64,000 nucleotides of DNA from Cladorrhinum sp. PSN259. Its lineage: Eukaryota > Ascomycota > Sordariomycetes > Sordariales > Podosporaceae. The stretch lies in NCBI GenBank assembly GCA_033725935.1, contig MU867070.1:657649-721648 (forward strand), in the 5' to 3' direction. The notes under the pieces were generated by a model. It saw only the letters and a list, made by a program, of their open reading frames with translations. It did no database searches and had not been told where the DNA came from. Of this stretch, positions 23,490-33,667 are shown one piece after another (positions within the stretch are counted from its first letter, which is position 1; each line of letters starts with the position of its first letter). The position numbers and the translations under genes are program-made.

Positions 23490-25922
23490 ATGGTGCTATT
23501 ATCTGGGATGTCTTCTAAAATAGAAATGTCGGCAATGGATAGAAGAGTGACACAGAGCAGAGGTGGCAATGGCAACTCTATCCAAGCACCAGTTCCTCGG
23601 AGCTTCCGACGCCCTTCAATATTACACCGAGACGAAGATGATAATAGAACTGAAGCGGAACAGTTTCCATCATCAACAAACCCTCCCCCACTGGACAACT
23701 ACACCGGGGGCTACACCACTGCTTACCGCCGAAGTCAAGACGAGCTTCTCTGTCAACGAGTGCATGGCCGCAGTATTGCCAGCCTGGAACTAACCAAAAG
23801 GCTGCCTATGGGCCGTAGCAATAGGCGGAAAAGGGAACCACCAAAGCCCAGTGTTTCTCAGACAACCCCGTTGCCCTCACTCAAAGTTACAAAGAAGGCA
23901 GTACAAGCACCTGTTGAACACAGGAAGCCTTCTGAAGCCCCGAGGCCGAGTGTAAGCATTCGCCACACACGATCGAAGTCTGTAGCAGTTCCGCAGAAGC
24001 CTCTCGTGCCGAGAACAGAGACGAACACAAAAGCCCCAGCTACCGTACAGGCCAAATCCATGGCAAAAAGTGCAGCACCTACAGTGTCTCGGCCTTCTGT
24101 TGGATCTCAACCACGAGATCGAATCCCTCCATCCACGAGACAAATTCATGTCAGCGTCTCCCCTAAAGAGGATCCAAGTTCAACGAAATCCCACAAAAGA
24201 AAAAGCTCCTTCTTCGACCCAGCTTCATCCCGCAACCGTCAAAAACGAGTCAAATGGGGTCAAGACACTGTACAGGTCTTTGACCCTCCCCCATCCGATG
24301 CGACATCATACGACTCGACATCTCCCTTGGCAACTAACTGGTGGAGCGACTCAGACTCCGACTTGGACTCGGAGTTTGGCTCAGAAGGGGAAAAAGACGA
24401 AGAAGACGAAGAGCAAGAGAGCTTGCGTGGGGGACACCCTAAACTAGCCTACGGTGAGAACTGCTCATCACAAAAGTACTACGACGACGAAGAGGATAAT
24501 ATTCCCATAGATCCCCTGATCATGATGCCGCAACTTGAAGAACCGCTATTAAGGCGGACGAATCATGACTGGGTCAAGGAACGTCGTTTCCAAGCTCTAG
24601 GAAGCAGGCCGGCGCTACATCAGGTCAACACGGATTTACTTGAACAAGACTTGTGTCCACCGAGTCCCAATGATCCCTCGTTCTTAGAATCCATGGCGGA
24701 GATGTTAAAAGAGGAGAGCAGGAAAGCCGGCACAAGCGAGGGGTTAACAGCAATTTTAGATGCGGTGAGGGAAAAAACAGGCCAAGAGAGCATTTCGAAG
24801 GTGGAGCAGGAAATTCCAATGGGCGAGGAAAAGACGAATGGAGGAGGGGATTACGTGCAGGGAGAACAAAAAGTATTGGAAAACGATATTATAAGCGACA
24901 CGCCGAATGCGTCAGACGTAGTAATTATCTCACTGCCTCAAGCCAAAACACCAGCACATCTACAAGCTGATCCGGCAATCTGGAATCCACATTACCGCAC
25001 TGACTTGTCCCACCACCCCGATCGAGTATGGCCGCCTCAAAAAGGAAGCGTCTACTGCGAGACCTGTTTCCGCGACGACTGCATCCGGTGGATATCAATC
25101 CGGGACAACATCACGATGCTCATGCATCTCTTGGGCGGCGACCATGCCGTGCACGACATTGAAAAAGCTGGAGCCGAGGCAAAGAAGTTACCACTCCATG
25201 CCAATTACCCATCCGATGTTATTGGTTTCGTGCTGCTGTATACAATAGCAGAACAACGCCTCCCGACACTAGAGGTGGATGTGCAAGTCGAGGTGAACAG
25301 GATCCTGGACACCCTGCGCCTGGATATTGGGGCGTCACTCAAGACTATGAACAAGCTGGGGCAGCAATGCAAGGGATTACTGAGAGGAGGCAGGGCAAGT
25401 GGCGATGAACAAACCAAAGACCTGGCCGAAATCGAACAGAAACTGGGATTGGAAATTCCCAGTGATGCATTCCTATTGAGGATCAGCGAAGAAATCGCTC
25501 GAGCAAAGTGGGAATTGAAAGGAGATTCTCACAATTCCCTTGCTAGAAAAGACAAGGATGACCGGGGCGGTGAATTCGAAACCAACAATACAATATTCCC
25601 TTGTGCGTATTGTTCCGAGTCGAATGCAGCGCACTCCCGAACCGTGCGGGCGTCAACATCAACTAATAACAATAAAGGAAAGCCGTGGTTGAAAGCGTTG
25701 ATGTGGGCTCACAAGCTTGACGAGGGTTTGGCTGCGCGGCTGAAGGCCCAAGACTTTCTTGACGTGGTCTCGGCGCGACATTCGATGGCAGTTGAGGTGC
25801 CGGGAATATCGTTCCTGGTAGATGGCACCGGTGGCAGCACCCGGATTGTGCTGGTGGAGGTGGCAAGTGTGTTTGATGTCGTGATGTCGTCCAAACAGCC
25901 AGTGTACGCCAAGGCGGGATGA
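23490..25922 (+). CDS. Large hypothetical nuclear-type protein, 810 aa, single exon
   Basis: The frame is open from 23451, but the first ATG is 23490 (MVLLSGMSSKIEMSAMDRR). The N-terminal 230 residues are Ser/Pro/Lys-rich and probably disordered. Residues about 233-256 hold a basic cluster (SHKRKSSFF...RNRQKRVKW) that could be a nuclear signal. RVKW within it fits the RVxF/W docking motif for protein phosphatase 1. An acidic stretch of Asp/Glu/Ser follows at about 286-310. The C-terminal half is ordered: VYCETCFRDDCIRWISIRDN near residue 520 and FPCAYCSESNAAHS near 704 each carry CxxC pairs that could bind zinc. Charged helical sequence lies between them. I do not recognise the family. No introns are needed. 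Confidence 0.88.
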   Translation: MVLLSGMSSKIEMSAMDRRVTQSRGGNGNSIQAPVPRSFRRPSILHRDEDDNRTEAEQFPSSTNPPPLDNYTGGYTTAYRRSQDELLCQRVHGRSIASLELTKRLPMGRSNRRKREPPKPSVSQTTPLPSLKVTKKAVQAPVEHRKPSEAPRPSVSIRHTRSKSVAVPQKPLVPRTETNTKAPATVQAKSMAKSAAPTVSRPSVGSQPRDRIPPSTRQIHVSVSPKEDPSSTKSHKRKSSFFDPASSRNRQKRVKWGQDTVQVFDPPPSDATSYDSTSPLATNWWSDSDSDLDSEFGSEGEKDEEDEEQESLRGGHPKLAYGENCSSQKYYDDEEDNIPIDPLIMMPQLEEPLLRRTNHDWVKERRFQALGSRPALHQVNTDLLEQDLCPPSPNDPSFLESMAEMLKEESRKAGTSEGLTAILDAVREKTGQESISKVEQEIPMGEEKTNGGGDYVQGEQKVLENDIISDTPNASDVVIISLPQAKTPAHLQADPAIWNPHYRTDLSHHPDRVWPPQKGSVYCETCFRDDCIRWISIRDNITMLMHLLGGDHAVHDIEKAGAEAKKLPLHANYPSDVIGFVLLYTIAEQRLPTLEVDVQVEVNRILDTLRLDIGASLKTMNKLGQQCKGLLRGGRASGDEQTKDLAEIEQKLGLEIPSDAFLLRISEEIARAKWELKGDSHNSLARKDKDDRGGEFETNNTIFPCAYCSESNAAHSRTVRASTSTNNNKGKPWLKALMWAHKLDEGLAARLKAQDFLDVVSARHSMAVEVPGISFLVDGTGGSTRIVLVEVASVFDVVMSSKQPVYAKAG

Positions 25923-27833
25923 AAGCGGGAGCTAAGTTAGCGCTGAAGACTGCCGAGATTGGGGTCAAGGGGAGACCTGCCTAGTTGCAACCCGGGGTGT
26001 GTAATTTATCATGTATTAAATACGAAATTACATTTCCTTACTTGCCGCATTTTTACTCATAAGTTACTGTTTGACGTGAATCAATCCGTGCAAAGGGAGC
26101 CTGGAAGGTAGCGGAAAGAGTAGGTATGGAAGCTGGAAACTTGAAGGCCCCGGAGGCAGGAGCCAGGTGGACCCGGTATCGATCAACAGTTCTGGTCAGC
26201 AAGTATGAGACGAGCCTTCGAAGTGACCTGAGGTGAATTGGTAATGCAGGCAGGAACTGAGGGGATATCCTGAAAGGGAAAGAACGCGGAAGTATAAACC
26301 CCCCATCTTTTCGTCTTCGCTTTTTTCTTCCTCAATATAACACAGACATGACTTCCAGGTTGGTGCGCATGATTAAACCGCGGTGAATTGTGACCAATCT
26401 TGTTCTCGGATATGCTTGGTAAATGGAACACATGTTGAACATCAATTGCACAAACGGAATCTTTAGGGTCCGTACAACCATCAATGATATATGCCCTCAA
26501 TCCATTAATTGGCGGGGAGACCGGAGCAGACACCCTGATGAGCGAGATAACTGTGTAAGAGAGAACATTGACTTGTGCCGCAGCAGAATATTCTGTGCGT
26601 CTGAAAAATGCGAGGAAACTGAAAGACACGCCAAAAGTGCCCGTCTCGGACTGCCCATCGTCAAGGCCTTCCATTGCACAACATTAGAAACGGCAGCATC
26701 AATTAAAGCAAGACATCAATGTTTGTATCACCTAAACTGAAGAGGTGAACTGGTCCACAAGTCTTGCATTGACAATTTGATAGATCGGACCCGATATCAA
26801 ACATTCTGAGAGAGGGAAGGCGTCACTGTGAGTGAAGAACTGCAGCCGTACAAGCGACTTTGGTTATCTTAATCTATGGTCACAGCATACAGATTGTGCA
26901 AGCATGCAACCTGGAAAGCTTGTCTGTTTGACACGGAATCCCGGGTCGCACGTGTCTGCCCAAACTACCAGACGGGTAGATGCGTGCAGGGTAACGCAGA
27001 CCCTGAACGATGTGCCCCGGAGGGAAGCCGTTCCTGGTTTCAGTCAGACATCACATACTCCCGTCAGACCCAGGTGCCTTGGGCCCACAACACTTTTTGC
27101 AATAGATGTGCATTCCTCGTAGTGCGGGGGTTTGGAGGGAACTCAAAACCGATGATGCTGCTGGTGGAGGCGGCCCCCAGACCGGACCATAAAGTTAAAG
27201 TGCCACCCCACAGCCCTTAGGGCCTTCGAGTGCCAACATTTGACATCGCTTGACTGGGCAGTTCGTGTTGGAATTCACTCCCGTCTTCCCTACTTGGAGC
27301 AAACCCCTGAGTGTGAATTGTTGCCTGCACACGGTGCAATCAACCTGGATGCTCCCCGGCCCCCCACCGTCACTTCCACCTTGCCCGGTGCCACTTCCGT
27401 AATCCAAAGAGCTCCTCCTCGACGGGACGTACCTGGTAATTCTTCCAGGTCTGCATTGCCTGCTCATCGACTCTAGGCTATCTGCCGTCTGGTAGCACTT
27501 CCGTTCGTTTCCTTATGATTGTCGGATCATTCTTGTCACACGCGGGCCCATTTTTTGCATCACAGATTTTTGTGTTACTTTCGGTCTTTCTTGTCTGTTT
27601 GTTCGTTTGCTTCCCGGGTTCCAGGGCCTTCCTGGCCATAATTCCCACTTCTCTCCCCCCGGGATAATTTCCCAGGTTCTCCTCACCCTCAAAATCTTCC
27701 TCCTATCTGAGCTGCGCAAGGTGCGCAAAGCTCATCCCGCGCAGACGGTTCGGGCTTACGTCTGCTGCGGTACTCAACCACGGTATTCCCACGCCAGCCT
27801 CCTTGAGCATCGTCATTCATCAAAGCCACCAAC
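25923..27833. other. 1.9-kb intergenic region, no gene seen
   Basis: A minus-strand frame at 26674-26183 is open for 163 codons but is not protein-like. Nothing else stands out. The last 300 nt are a pyrimidine-rich promoter/5' UTR for the glycosyltransferase gene. Confidence 0.45.
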
Positions 27834-29552
27834 ATGGGGGCACCGATATCCGCTCCACATCGCTGTTTCAACATGCGTAATCCAATTGCAAGAGCCTTGA
27901 TTCTCACAGCCGCCATTCTTAGCATCAGCGCATTGCTTATCCATAGCGACACCGATGTTCGAAGCGTCCTGGTCAAGACTGCTACAACTGCCAAAGATGT
28001 CATCTCACAGAGGCCAATGGGTAACTACCGGAATGGCCAATGGGGACAGGTGTTGCCTACACCAGTAGAGCAGGTTAGTAGCACCGTCGAGAGCATGCCT
28101 TCAGCAACCCCATCGTTGGGATACTCCAATGTGTCGTCTTTTGCAATGTCTTGCGACTACGACATGCCCAAACTGCGAAAATGGCGAGAAAAGTACAATC
28201 TTCAGGAAAAGTTTGAGTACACAAAACGATATATCCAAGTCTCTCGCCAGCCAATTCGTCGAAAATCCATGACCAACATCAACCAACAACTTCTCGTCGA
28301 TGATGCAATCAAGGTGGTGGATGTCACAAAGCACTACAAGGCAGAGACATGTCCCGAACCGCTCGTGGCACCTGTCTCACAATCGGCCTTCCCAACAACG
28401 GTCAACGCTTCCGACTTCATGTTTGGTGTTTCAACCACCTACAAACGGTTCACCGATACACGCACGAGTCCGGTCAACGAGTGGACATATTGGTTGACGG
28501 ATGGCCGGGGTCACTCCAATGGGGGCAAGCTAATCTTGATGCTCCTTGACGCCACCGATGATGAGATTGACGATACAAGTGACCAACTGAGAAGCGTTGG
28601 TATCGACGTCGACGTCTTTCGCTCGGATAAGGATCTTATCATGGCTGTGCGCTATCTCACACTCGTTCCAACAATGTACAACCACCCGGAACGGATGAGC
28701 AAGAAATGGCTCGTAACCTGCGATGATGACACCTACTTCCCATCCTTTCATGCTCTCACGGACCGTTTCGCTCAATACGATTCCAATTCTGCCATGTATA
28801 TTGGCACCTTCTCGGAAGATGTAAACAACATACAGCGCCATGGGTCACAAGCATTCGGCGGTGCAGGAGTGTTCCTCAGCGTTCCCATGGCCAAGGTTGT
28901 CTCGGATAGCTATTCGGATTGCAAGAGCGAGCAAAAGGTCAAGGAGTCCAACTCGGGCTGGGGTCCACAAGGCGACATCCTTCTTCGCAAATGCATCTAC
29001 GAGAACTCGGATGTCAAGCTCACACTTCTCAACGATCTCTGGCAGTTGGATCTATATGGAGATCCTTCGGGGTTCTATGAGTCGGGAATCAAGCCCTTGT
29101 CACTGCACCACTATCGCGGTGGCGGCTGGCATGTTGCTCACCCTTGGCATTACACCAAGGTTGCCTATCTCTGTGGTGAGGACTGTACCTTGCAACGGTT
29201 CAAGACGGAAGACGACTTTGTTATTTCGAATGGATTCAGTGTGGCGTATTATCCGCAGGGCATCGACTTTGATGCCAATCAGTTTGAGGCCACCTTCCAT
29301 GCTGCTCCTCCGGATCATGGGTACAATCTGGACCTGAGCATGGGACCGCAGAGGCCTTCGTTGCACAAGACTGGAAAGAAGCTGTCGTGGGATCTTCAAG
29401 AGGCAAATTTGAGTGCGGAGGATGGTAGTTTGAGTCAGATTTATATCAGGAAGCACGACGATGAGCGGTGGAAAAATCCTGATGGGTCGCCGATGGCTAT
29501 GAGGGATGGTGTCGTCGAGTTGGTGTGGTTGCCGGAGAAGAGAGAGGTGTAG
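27834..29552 (+). CDS. Fringe/GT31-like glycosyltransferase, type II membrane protein, 572 aa, single exon
   Basis: Predicted Golgi glycosyltransferase of the fungal GT31/DUF604 group. A short cytoplasmic N-terminus is followed by one membrane anchor (ALILTAAILSISALLI, residues 21-36), then a stem and a lumenal catalytic domain. The metal-binding DxD-type motif is VTCDDDTYFPS, near residues 294-304. Other family-like segments are KRFTDTRTSPVNEWTYWLTD, the FGGAGVFLSVPMA motif, WGPQGDILLRKCIYE and the LHHYRGGGWH stretch. Substrate is unknown; related proteins transfer sugars to secreted glycans or proteins. The ATG at 27834 is preceded by a good context (CCAACATGG); Met14 is a possible alternative. 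No intron is needed. Confidence 0.88.
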   Translation: MGAPISAPHRCFNMRNPIARALILTAAILSISALLIHSDTDVRSVLVKTATTAKDVISQRPMGNYRNGQWGQVLPTPVEQVSSTVESMPSATPSLGYSNVSSFAMSCDYDMPKLRKWREKYNLQEKFEYTKRYIQVSRQPIRRKSMTNINQQLLVDDAIKVVDVTKHYKAETCPEPLVAPVSQSAFPTTVNASDFMFGVSTTYKRFTDTRTSPVNEWTYWLTDGRGHSNGGKLILMLLDATDDEIDDTSDQLRSVGIDVDVFRSDKDLIMAVRYLTLVPTMYNHPERMSKKWLVTCDDDTYFPSFHALTDRFAQYDSNSAMYIGTFSEDVNNIQRHGSQAFGGAGVFLSVPMAKVVSDSYSDCKSEQKVKESNSGWGPQGDILLRKCIYENSDVKLTLLNDLWQLDLYGDPSGFYESGIKPLSLHHYRGGGWHVAHPWHYTKVAYLCGEDCTLQRFKTEDDFVISNGFSVAYYPQGIDFDANQFEATFHAAPPDHGYNLDLSMGPQRPSLHKTGKKLSWDLQEANLSAEDGSLSQIYIRKHDDERWKNPDGSPMAMRDGVVELVWLPEKREV

Positions 29553-29980
29553 GATAATCGTTCTCAGCGTAATTTGCGGCGCCGGGCAGGTGACCAGTGA
29601 CCTGTTTTGTGGGGTTCATCACACACAAGCTCAGGATATCTAGCTTGTCTTGATCTCTTTTGTTATTTTGACGGAGTGGTCCGCGGACCTAGAAGTTAAT
29701 GTCTTGTATGCTGTCTTGGACAACACTCCACGTCAATGAGGACTGGCTGAATGAGTAATACGATATTGTGATTTATAGAGAAAGAAAAAAAGATGGAAAT
29801 TAATTGCGTCAGAATAGACGCACAGATCAACTATTACATACACGTATACGCACCCGTTTTTCTTCTCTATGGTCATTTCTTATGCTAGTAATCAATACCA
29901 AGGGTGTTGAGGCATAAAAGGTCAAGGGCGTTTGCGTGATTCATTACATACTCGACTGCTACGCGGCCCTTTCCACCGAT
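29553..29980. other. Convergent intergenic spacer
   Basis: About 430 nt between the 3' ends of the GT31-like gene and the first coiled-coil gene. It should contain both polyadenylation regions. No other feature. Confidence 0.5.
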
Positions 29981-30400
29981 TTAAACCTCTTCTTCAGATT
30001 CACTTGCCATGCCAGCCAGGGGCGTTTCTAAATCAAGGATATTGCTAACCAGATTCAACTTGGCAATGATATCGTCGACTTTATCTTGAACTCCCCCCGC
30101 CCCAGGGCGATTTAAAATAACACTGGGGGGAATGATCCCTGCTACCAAGTGTCTGATCATATCCGGGACGGGTTGGAGCTCGTTGAAGCCCCTGTTGAGG
30201 CGGTTCGAGAGCTCGTGGGTTGACGCTGCGAGGTCATCCCGGTCTTCGGTGAGCTCTCTGATTTGTTTTCGGAGGTTTGATACCGTCGTTCTGAGGTTCC
30301 TGGTTGATTCTATCAGGATTTCGAGGGAGTTTTGGAGGGTGGATATTTGTTCGAGAAGGTGGGGTGGGGCGTGAGCGGATTGGTAGGGGGTTCGTGGCAT
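29981..30400 (-). CDS. Small coiled-coil protein, tandem family member 1, 139 aa
   Basis: I chose the ATG at 30400 (MPRTPYQSAHAPPHLL) because two neighbouring paralogues also start with MP followed by a short Pro/Tyr-rich leader. The frame is open 50 codons further up, but that part is Lys/Arg-rich and looks like 5' UTR. Residues about 15-90 form heptad-like helices (ISTLQNSLEILIEST; LRKQIRELTEDRDDLA). Then comes the family signature RLNRGFNELQPVPDMIRH, a Pro/Gly linker, and a final helix (KVDDIIAKLNLVSNILDLE) ending in an acidic tail. Intronless. It shares strand, size and layout with the next three genes. No known domain, signal peptide or membrane segment. Function unknown. Confidence 0.65.
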   Translation of the reverse strand: MPRTPYQSAHAPPHLLEQISTLQNSLEILIESTRNLRTTVSNLRKQIRELTEDRDDLAASTHELSNRLNRGFNELQPVPDMIRHLVAGIIPPSVILNRPGAGGVQDKVDDIIAKLNLVSNILDLETPLAGMASESEEEV

Positions 30401-30969
30401 TTTTCTTCTTCTTTTCTTTTTTCTTGGGTTGCCACGCTCAAGTTTTGGGGATGGAGATGGGTGTCTGGTTTGTATTTGGTTTATGATGGAGCCCTGGATA
30501 GTAGTGTGGTTGTAGTTGGTTGTTGGAGTGTCAAGGGGAAGCTTGTGCATCGGTACCCGTGGGTTTTAAAGCAATTCGAAAGATGTGGTACTGGGAGAGT
30601 TTGACAAGGAAAGAGTGTATTTGTGCTCTGTTATTCTGAGTCATTGGTCTAACTAGAACTACTACAGCCTTACTGTGGCAGATAATGTTGCGCAGAAGCT
30701 GTCCTTGTGCTTGACTGAATACCTACGTGAGTTTCGTTTCACTGGCTATGACATGTAGCCTCTAAGAAGTACTTGTTGTGTGTTGAAGAATGTGTATAAC
30801 GGTAAAAAAGAAAAGGGAGGGGGGGGGGGGTTAATGTTGCGCTTTGACTGGACTTTAGAGAGTTTTGAAGCCGAAGCTTGAATAAAATAATCGAAGCTAG
30901 CTTCTTCTATCTGAACGTTACCACTTGATTCAAGGGCGCATTCTCCGCCACCAGGTCATTGTTAACATT
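30401..30969. other. Spacer within the coiled-coil gene array
   Basis: About 570 nt upstream of member 1 and downstream of member 2. It contains a run of 12 G (30819-30830) just after an A-rich stretch. No gene seen. Confidence 0.5.
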
Positions 30970-31429
30970 CTAATAGTACGGGCGCTCGTCTAAGTCTACA
31001 ACCCGCCTAATACTGACTACTCGACTATGTATTTCAGTCAATCTAGTATGGAAGGTTGGAGACTGTGGGACTGAATTTGAGTTTGCCAAATCTCGAATTA
31101 GCTCCACCACAAGTTGGAGACGAATGTGAGCCCTCTCCAGTCTCTGCTTGAGCCCAGTGTTTTCTTGCTCGAGTGCGTTACGTTCTACGGATATGGCTTG
31201 GATCCTTTGATTGAGATGGTCAACTTCCGAGGTCAGTGTCTGGACGTGTTGGGTGAGACAGTCAATCTGTTTTTTGAGGAGACAGTTTGGATAGCGCTTC
31301 ATTCTGTTCCTTGAGAATGGCATTTTCTGCTTTTAGAGAGGCATTTTGGTGGAGAATTTGCTGCAATGTTGGCCCTCCTGGCTGTGGAGCGTTTTCGGGC
31401 TGTGGCTTCGGATATGGCAGGTTTGGCAT
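30970..31429 (-). CDS. Small coiled-coil protein, tandem family member 2, with a frame break
   Basis: The most likely start is the ATG at 31429 (MPNLPYPKPQPENAPQ), giving a helix LHQNASLKAENAILKEQNEA that parallels member 3. This frame stops after 55 codons. The matching continuation (LKKQIDCLTQHVQTLTSEV...) lies in the next frame, and the two overlap across a run of six A on the minus strand (31270-31275). One base fewer there would make a single 152-codon frame; total length 460 nt is one more than a multiple of three. A shorter product starting at the ATG at 31323 (117 aa) is intact. The signature RLERAHIRLQLVVELIRD and tail helix match members 1 and 3. Recent inactivation, a sequence error and frameshifting cannot be told apart here. 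Confidence 0.6.
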
Positions 31430-32321
31430 GACCGATTGCTGTTCGCGGGAACTCTTGGATAAAGCTTTGCTTTCTTAAGCTTCTCGCTCTGGTCGTCAGT
31501 AGTCTGCATAGTTCGTAATGATATGATATACTTCTTCCCTCAGTGCACTAACAGGAGTGTGGCTATCAGGTTTTCTGAGGTTTATGAACCCGAAAGGAAC
31601 TGGTAAAACGTCATTTATGGCAGACCAAATTTGAAACCCAAACAAGTGTGACGGTGTTACCTAGGGTAATAGTTACATGGACACGTCAGTGCTTGAGGGT
31701 TGTGCTTGTGGTTGTGCGCCGAGGCCTGAATACGATCTTGTCCTTCCAACCAGCCATTGATTTCTCACGAACACGAGAGGGTACATGTTTGGATATTTGG
31801 AGCCGTTGGAAATATCAACAGTTTTAAAAGTTCCCATCATGATAGCACGGTAAAGCTAGTAGCCTTTATTTTTAAACAGGAAAACAGATTATGATGAGCA
31901 AAGAGTTACGACGGAGCGGAATTGCAATTTGGGATACTATCGCCCGAGACTTGAAAAACTTGAGCAGCACCTTGAGAGTTTGAAGGCCCTGAGTCCAGGT
32001 CTTGGATTTACAATTTCGAGGGGGGGGGGTTGTGCCAAGAAGAGCGAAAAAGGAAAACGGAAACTTACTATCAAGTCTTTCATGTGATTCTATGAGGACA
32101 GCGGAGATTTATCCTAGCTCTCCTAACTTACAGTATCTATGTAGATACGGTATTGATTTTATAATAGTTTTGCGCCGGAGAGAATTTTGATGTTCAGGTA
32201 TTAATGCCCATCTACCACTTGAATTATCCCCTCAACCGCTTTTTCGACCCTGGGCAAATTCCAACCTTCAACCACATGTTTGCAGAGACCATTACTTCTA
32301 CCGTGCGCCATCCTTGTTTCA
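31430..32321. other. Spacer within the coiled-coil gene array
   Basis: About 890 nt. A run of 10 G lies at about 32020-32029. No protein-like frame on either strand. Confidence 0.5.
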
Positions 32322-32699
32322 TCAACACAAATTCAGCTCCTTATTAACCAGTTCCATCTCACTGCAAATAACGGCAAGGTGCTTAGCAATCATCTCTGTT
32401 TGGGAAATAACTTCGTGCCAGACTTGCAGTTCGCGAACGGGTTTCAATGCGCGCTCGAGCTGCTTGCGGGCCCGGCTCAGTCGGGCTTTGATATTAATAT
32501 TTTCATTACTACACGCCTCGCATTCTAAGCTCATTTGTGAGACATGTTTGCTTAGGCTCCAATGCTCAGCGCGCGCGGCTTCTAGATCTTCCTCGAGGCG
32601 GTCGATCCTTGTTCGTAGTATGGTGTTGTTCTCCCTGAGGAAGTCGTTTTCTTTTTTGAGGTATGCAGGGCCTTCTGGCTCATTGAATGTGTATGGCAT
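32322..32699 (-). CDS. Small coiled-coil protein, tandem family member 3, 125 aa
   Basis: The ATG at 32699 gives MPYTFNEPEGPAYLKKEN. Almost the whole protein is predicted helix with heptad spacing (ENDFLRENNTILRTRIDRL). Segment SNENINIKARLSRARKQL aligns with member 2's QENTGLKQRLERAHIRL, and RLSRARKQLERALKPVRE is the family signature. It differs from the others in Cys content (LECEACSNEN, AVICSEM, C-terminal NLC). Intronless, same strand as its neighbours. No recognised domain; function unknown. Confidence 0.65.
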   Translation of the reverse strand: MPYTFNEPEGPAYLKKENDFLRENNTILRTRIDRLEEDLEAARAEHWSLSKHVSQMSLECEACSNENINIKARLSRARKQLERALKPVRELQVWHEVISQTEMIAKHLAVICSEMELVNKELNLC

Positions 32700-33199
32700 T
32701 GCGGATAACTTATTTGACTACCTTAGGCGCAACTGGAAGAAGTGCTGTGTGATTGTGGCTTATGAACTTCCTCTATGATGGTGCAGAGCAATATCCTAGA
32801 TATTTAAACTCGCCAGAGATGATGAATTGACGTCATGCTTTATGGTCTGCTCAGAATTTAGGAGACGGCGTGACACCGCTATCTGGATCTGGTACCCAAT
32901 GTATTTATGACACTGTTCTTGGGTGTAGTGTAGCCAGACATGTCAGTATCGGAGAACTGAGACACGGGCTTCCACTCTTCACTTCCTCTGCGCATACAGC
33001 GTTTGCTGCTGATATTAGAAGCTCAGAAACCAAACGACTTGGCCTTTTCTTTGCTGGCAGTAATTATGCGAGCTCTTCGCATCCATTTTGTTTCAAGTTT
33101 GTGCAGGGGGGCGGTGTAAATCAAGAACAGCACAATCATCATCGATAATCGTGATCGCAATGCTTCGACTGCTTGAAATGAAATCACACAAACTGCAAT
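32700..33199. other. Spacer within the coiled-coil gene array
   Basis: About 500 nt between members 3 and 4. A plus-strand frame at 32870-33148 is open but not protein-like. Confidence 0.45.
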
Positions 33200-33667
33200 C
33201 TAATTAACCACCGTCCTAGCCTTGACTGCCACTATCACATCTATTATCTGAGACACTCTGCTGGTGTGCTCCTCAGAGGCTTGAATCAGAGGCTCAGCCA
33301 AGAGAAGTCGGAACTTGGCTTCAACCAACTCCAATGCCTCCCTCACCTTGGCCAGATGTGTCTCAGCCATACGAACTCTGTCGCGGTATCCTTCCAGGTC
33401 TTCTTGAGAGAAGTTGATTGCTCTCCAAAGATCCTCTCGCTGAGCTGGCGAGCATGCGCAAGAGTCTCCTGATTGGGCATGGCTTGGGTTGTTACTGATA
33501 TCTTGCTGAGGCGTGGTGCCCTGGTTGGAATCTGGAATGCCAATATGTAACTCAGCCAACAGCTCGTTCAGATCTGCCATAGTTGGCTCGGGCCTTGGCG
33601 TGGCTGAAGACGCAGAAGGGGTCTGAGTTCTGTCTGTCATTTTGAGTGGATGCCGAAATTTGTCCAA
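33200..33667 (-). CDS. Small coiled-coil protein, tandem family member 4 (most divergent), 146-155 aa
   Basis: In-frame starts are at 33667 (MDKFRHPLK) and 33640 (MTDRTQTPSASS); the second fits the disordered Ser/Pro leader better. A segment TMADLNELLAELHIGIPD is followed by a Gln/Asn-rich linker with CAC, then helices (REDLWRAINFSQEDLEGYRD; AKVREALELVEAKFRLLL) and a final helix SRVSQIIDVIVAVKA. The order leader, long helix, signature-like Leu/Arg helix, short linker, last helix is the same as in members 1-3, but direct identity is low. Intronless and on the same strand. Membership is inferred from position and layout; no domain is recognised. Confidence 0.55.
   Translation of the reverse strand: MDKFRHPLKMTDRTQTPSASSATPRPEPTMADLNELLAELHIGIPDSNQGTTPQQDISNNPSHAQSGDSCACSPAQREDLWRAINFSQEDLEGYRDRVRMAETHLAKVREALELVEAKFRLLLAEPLIQASEEHTSRVSQIIDVIVAVKARTVVN

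Noticed and set aside
26183..26674. 163-codon minus-strand frame
   Set aside because: No domain, no signal peptide, and composition like random translation.
30401..30550. N-terminal extension of coiled-coil member 1 (start at 30550)
   Set aside because: The extension is Lys/Arg/Pro-rich, unlike paralogues, which begin at the MP site used here.
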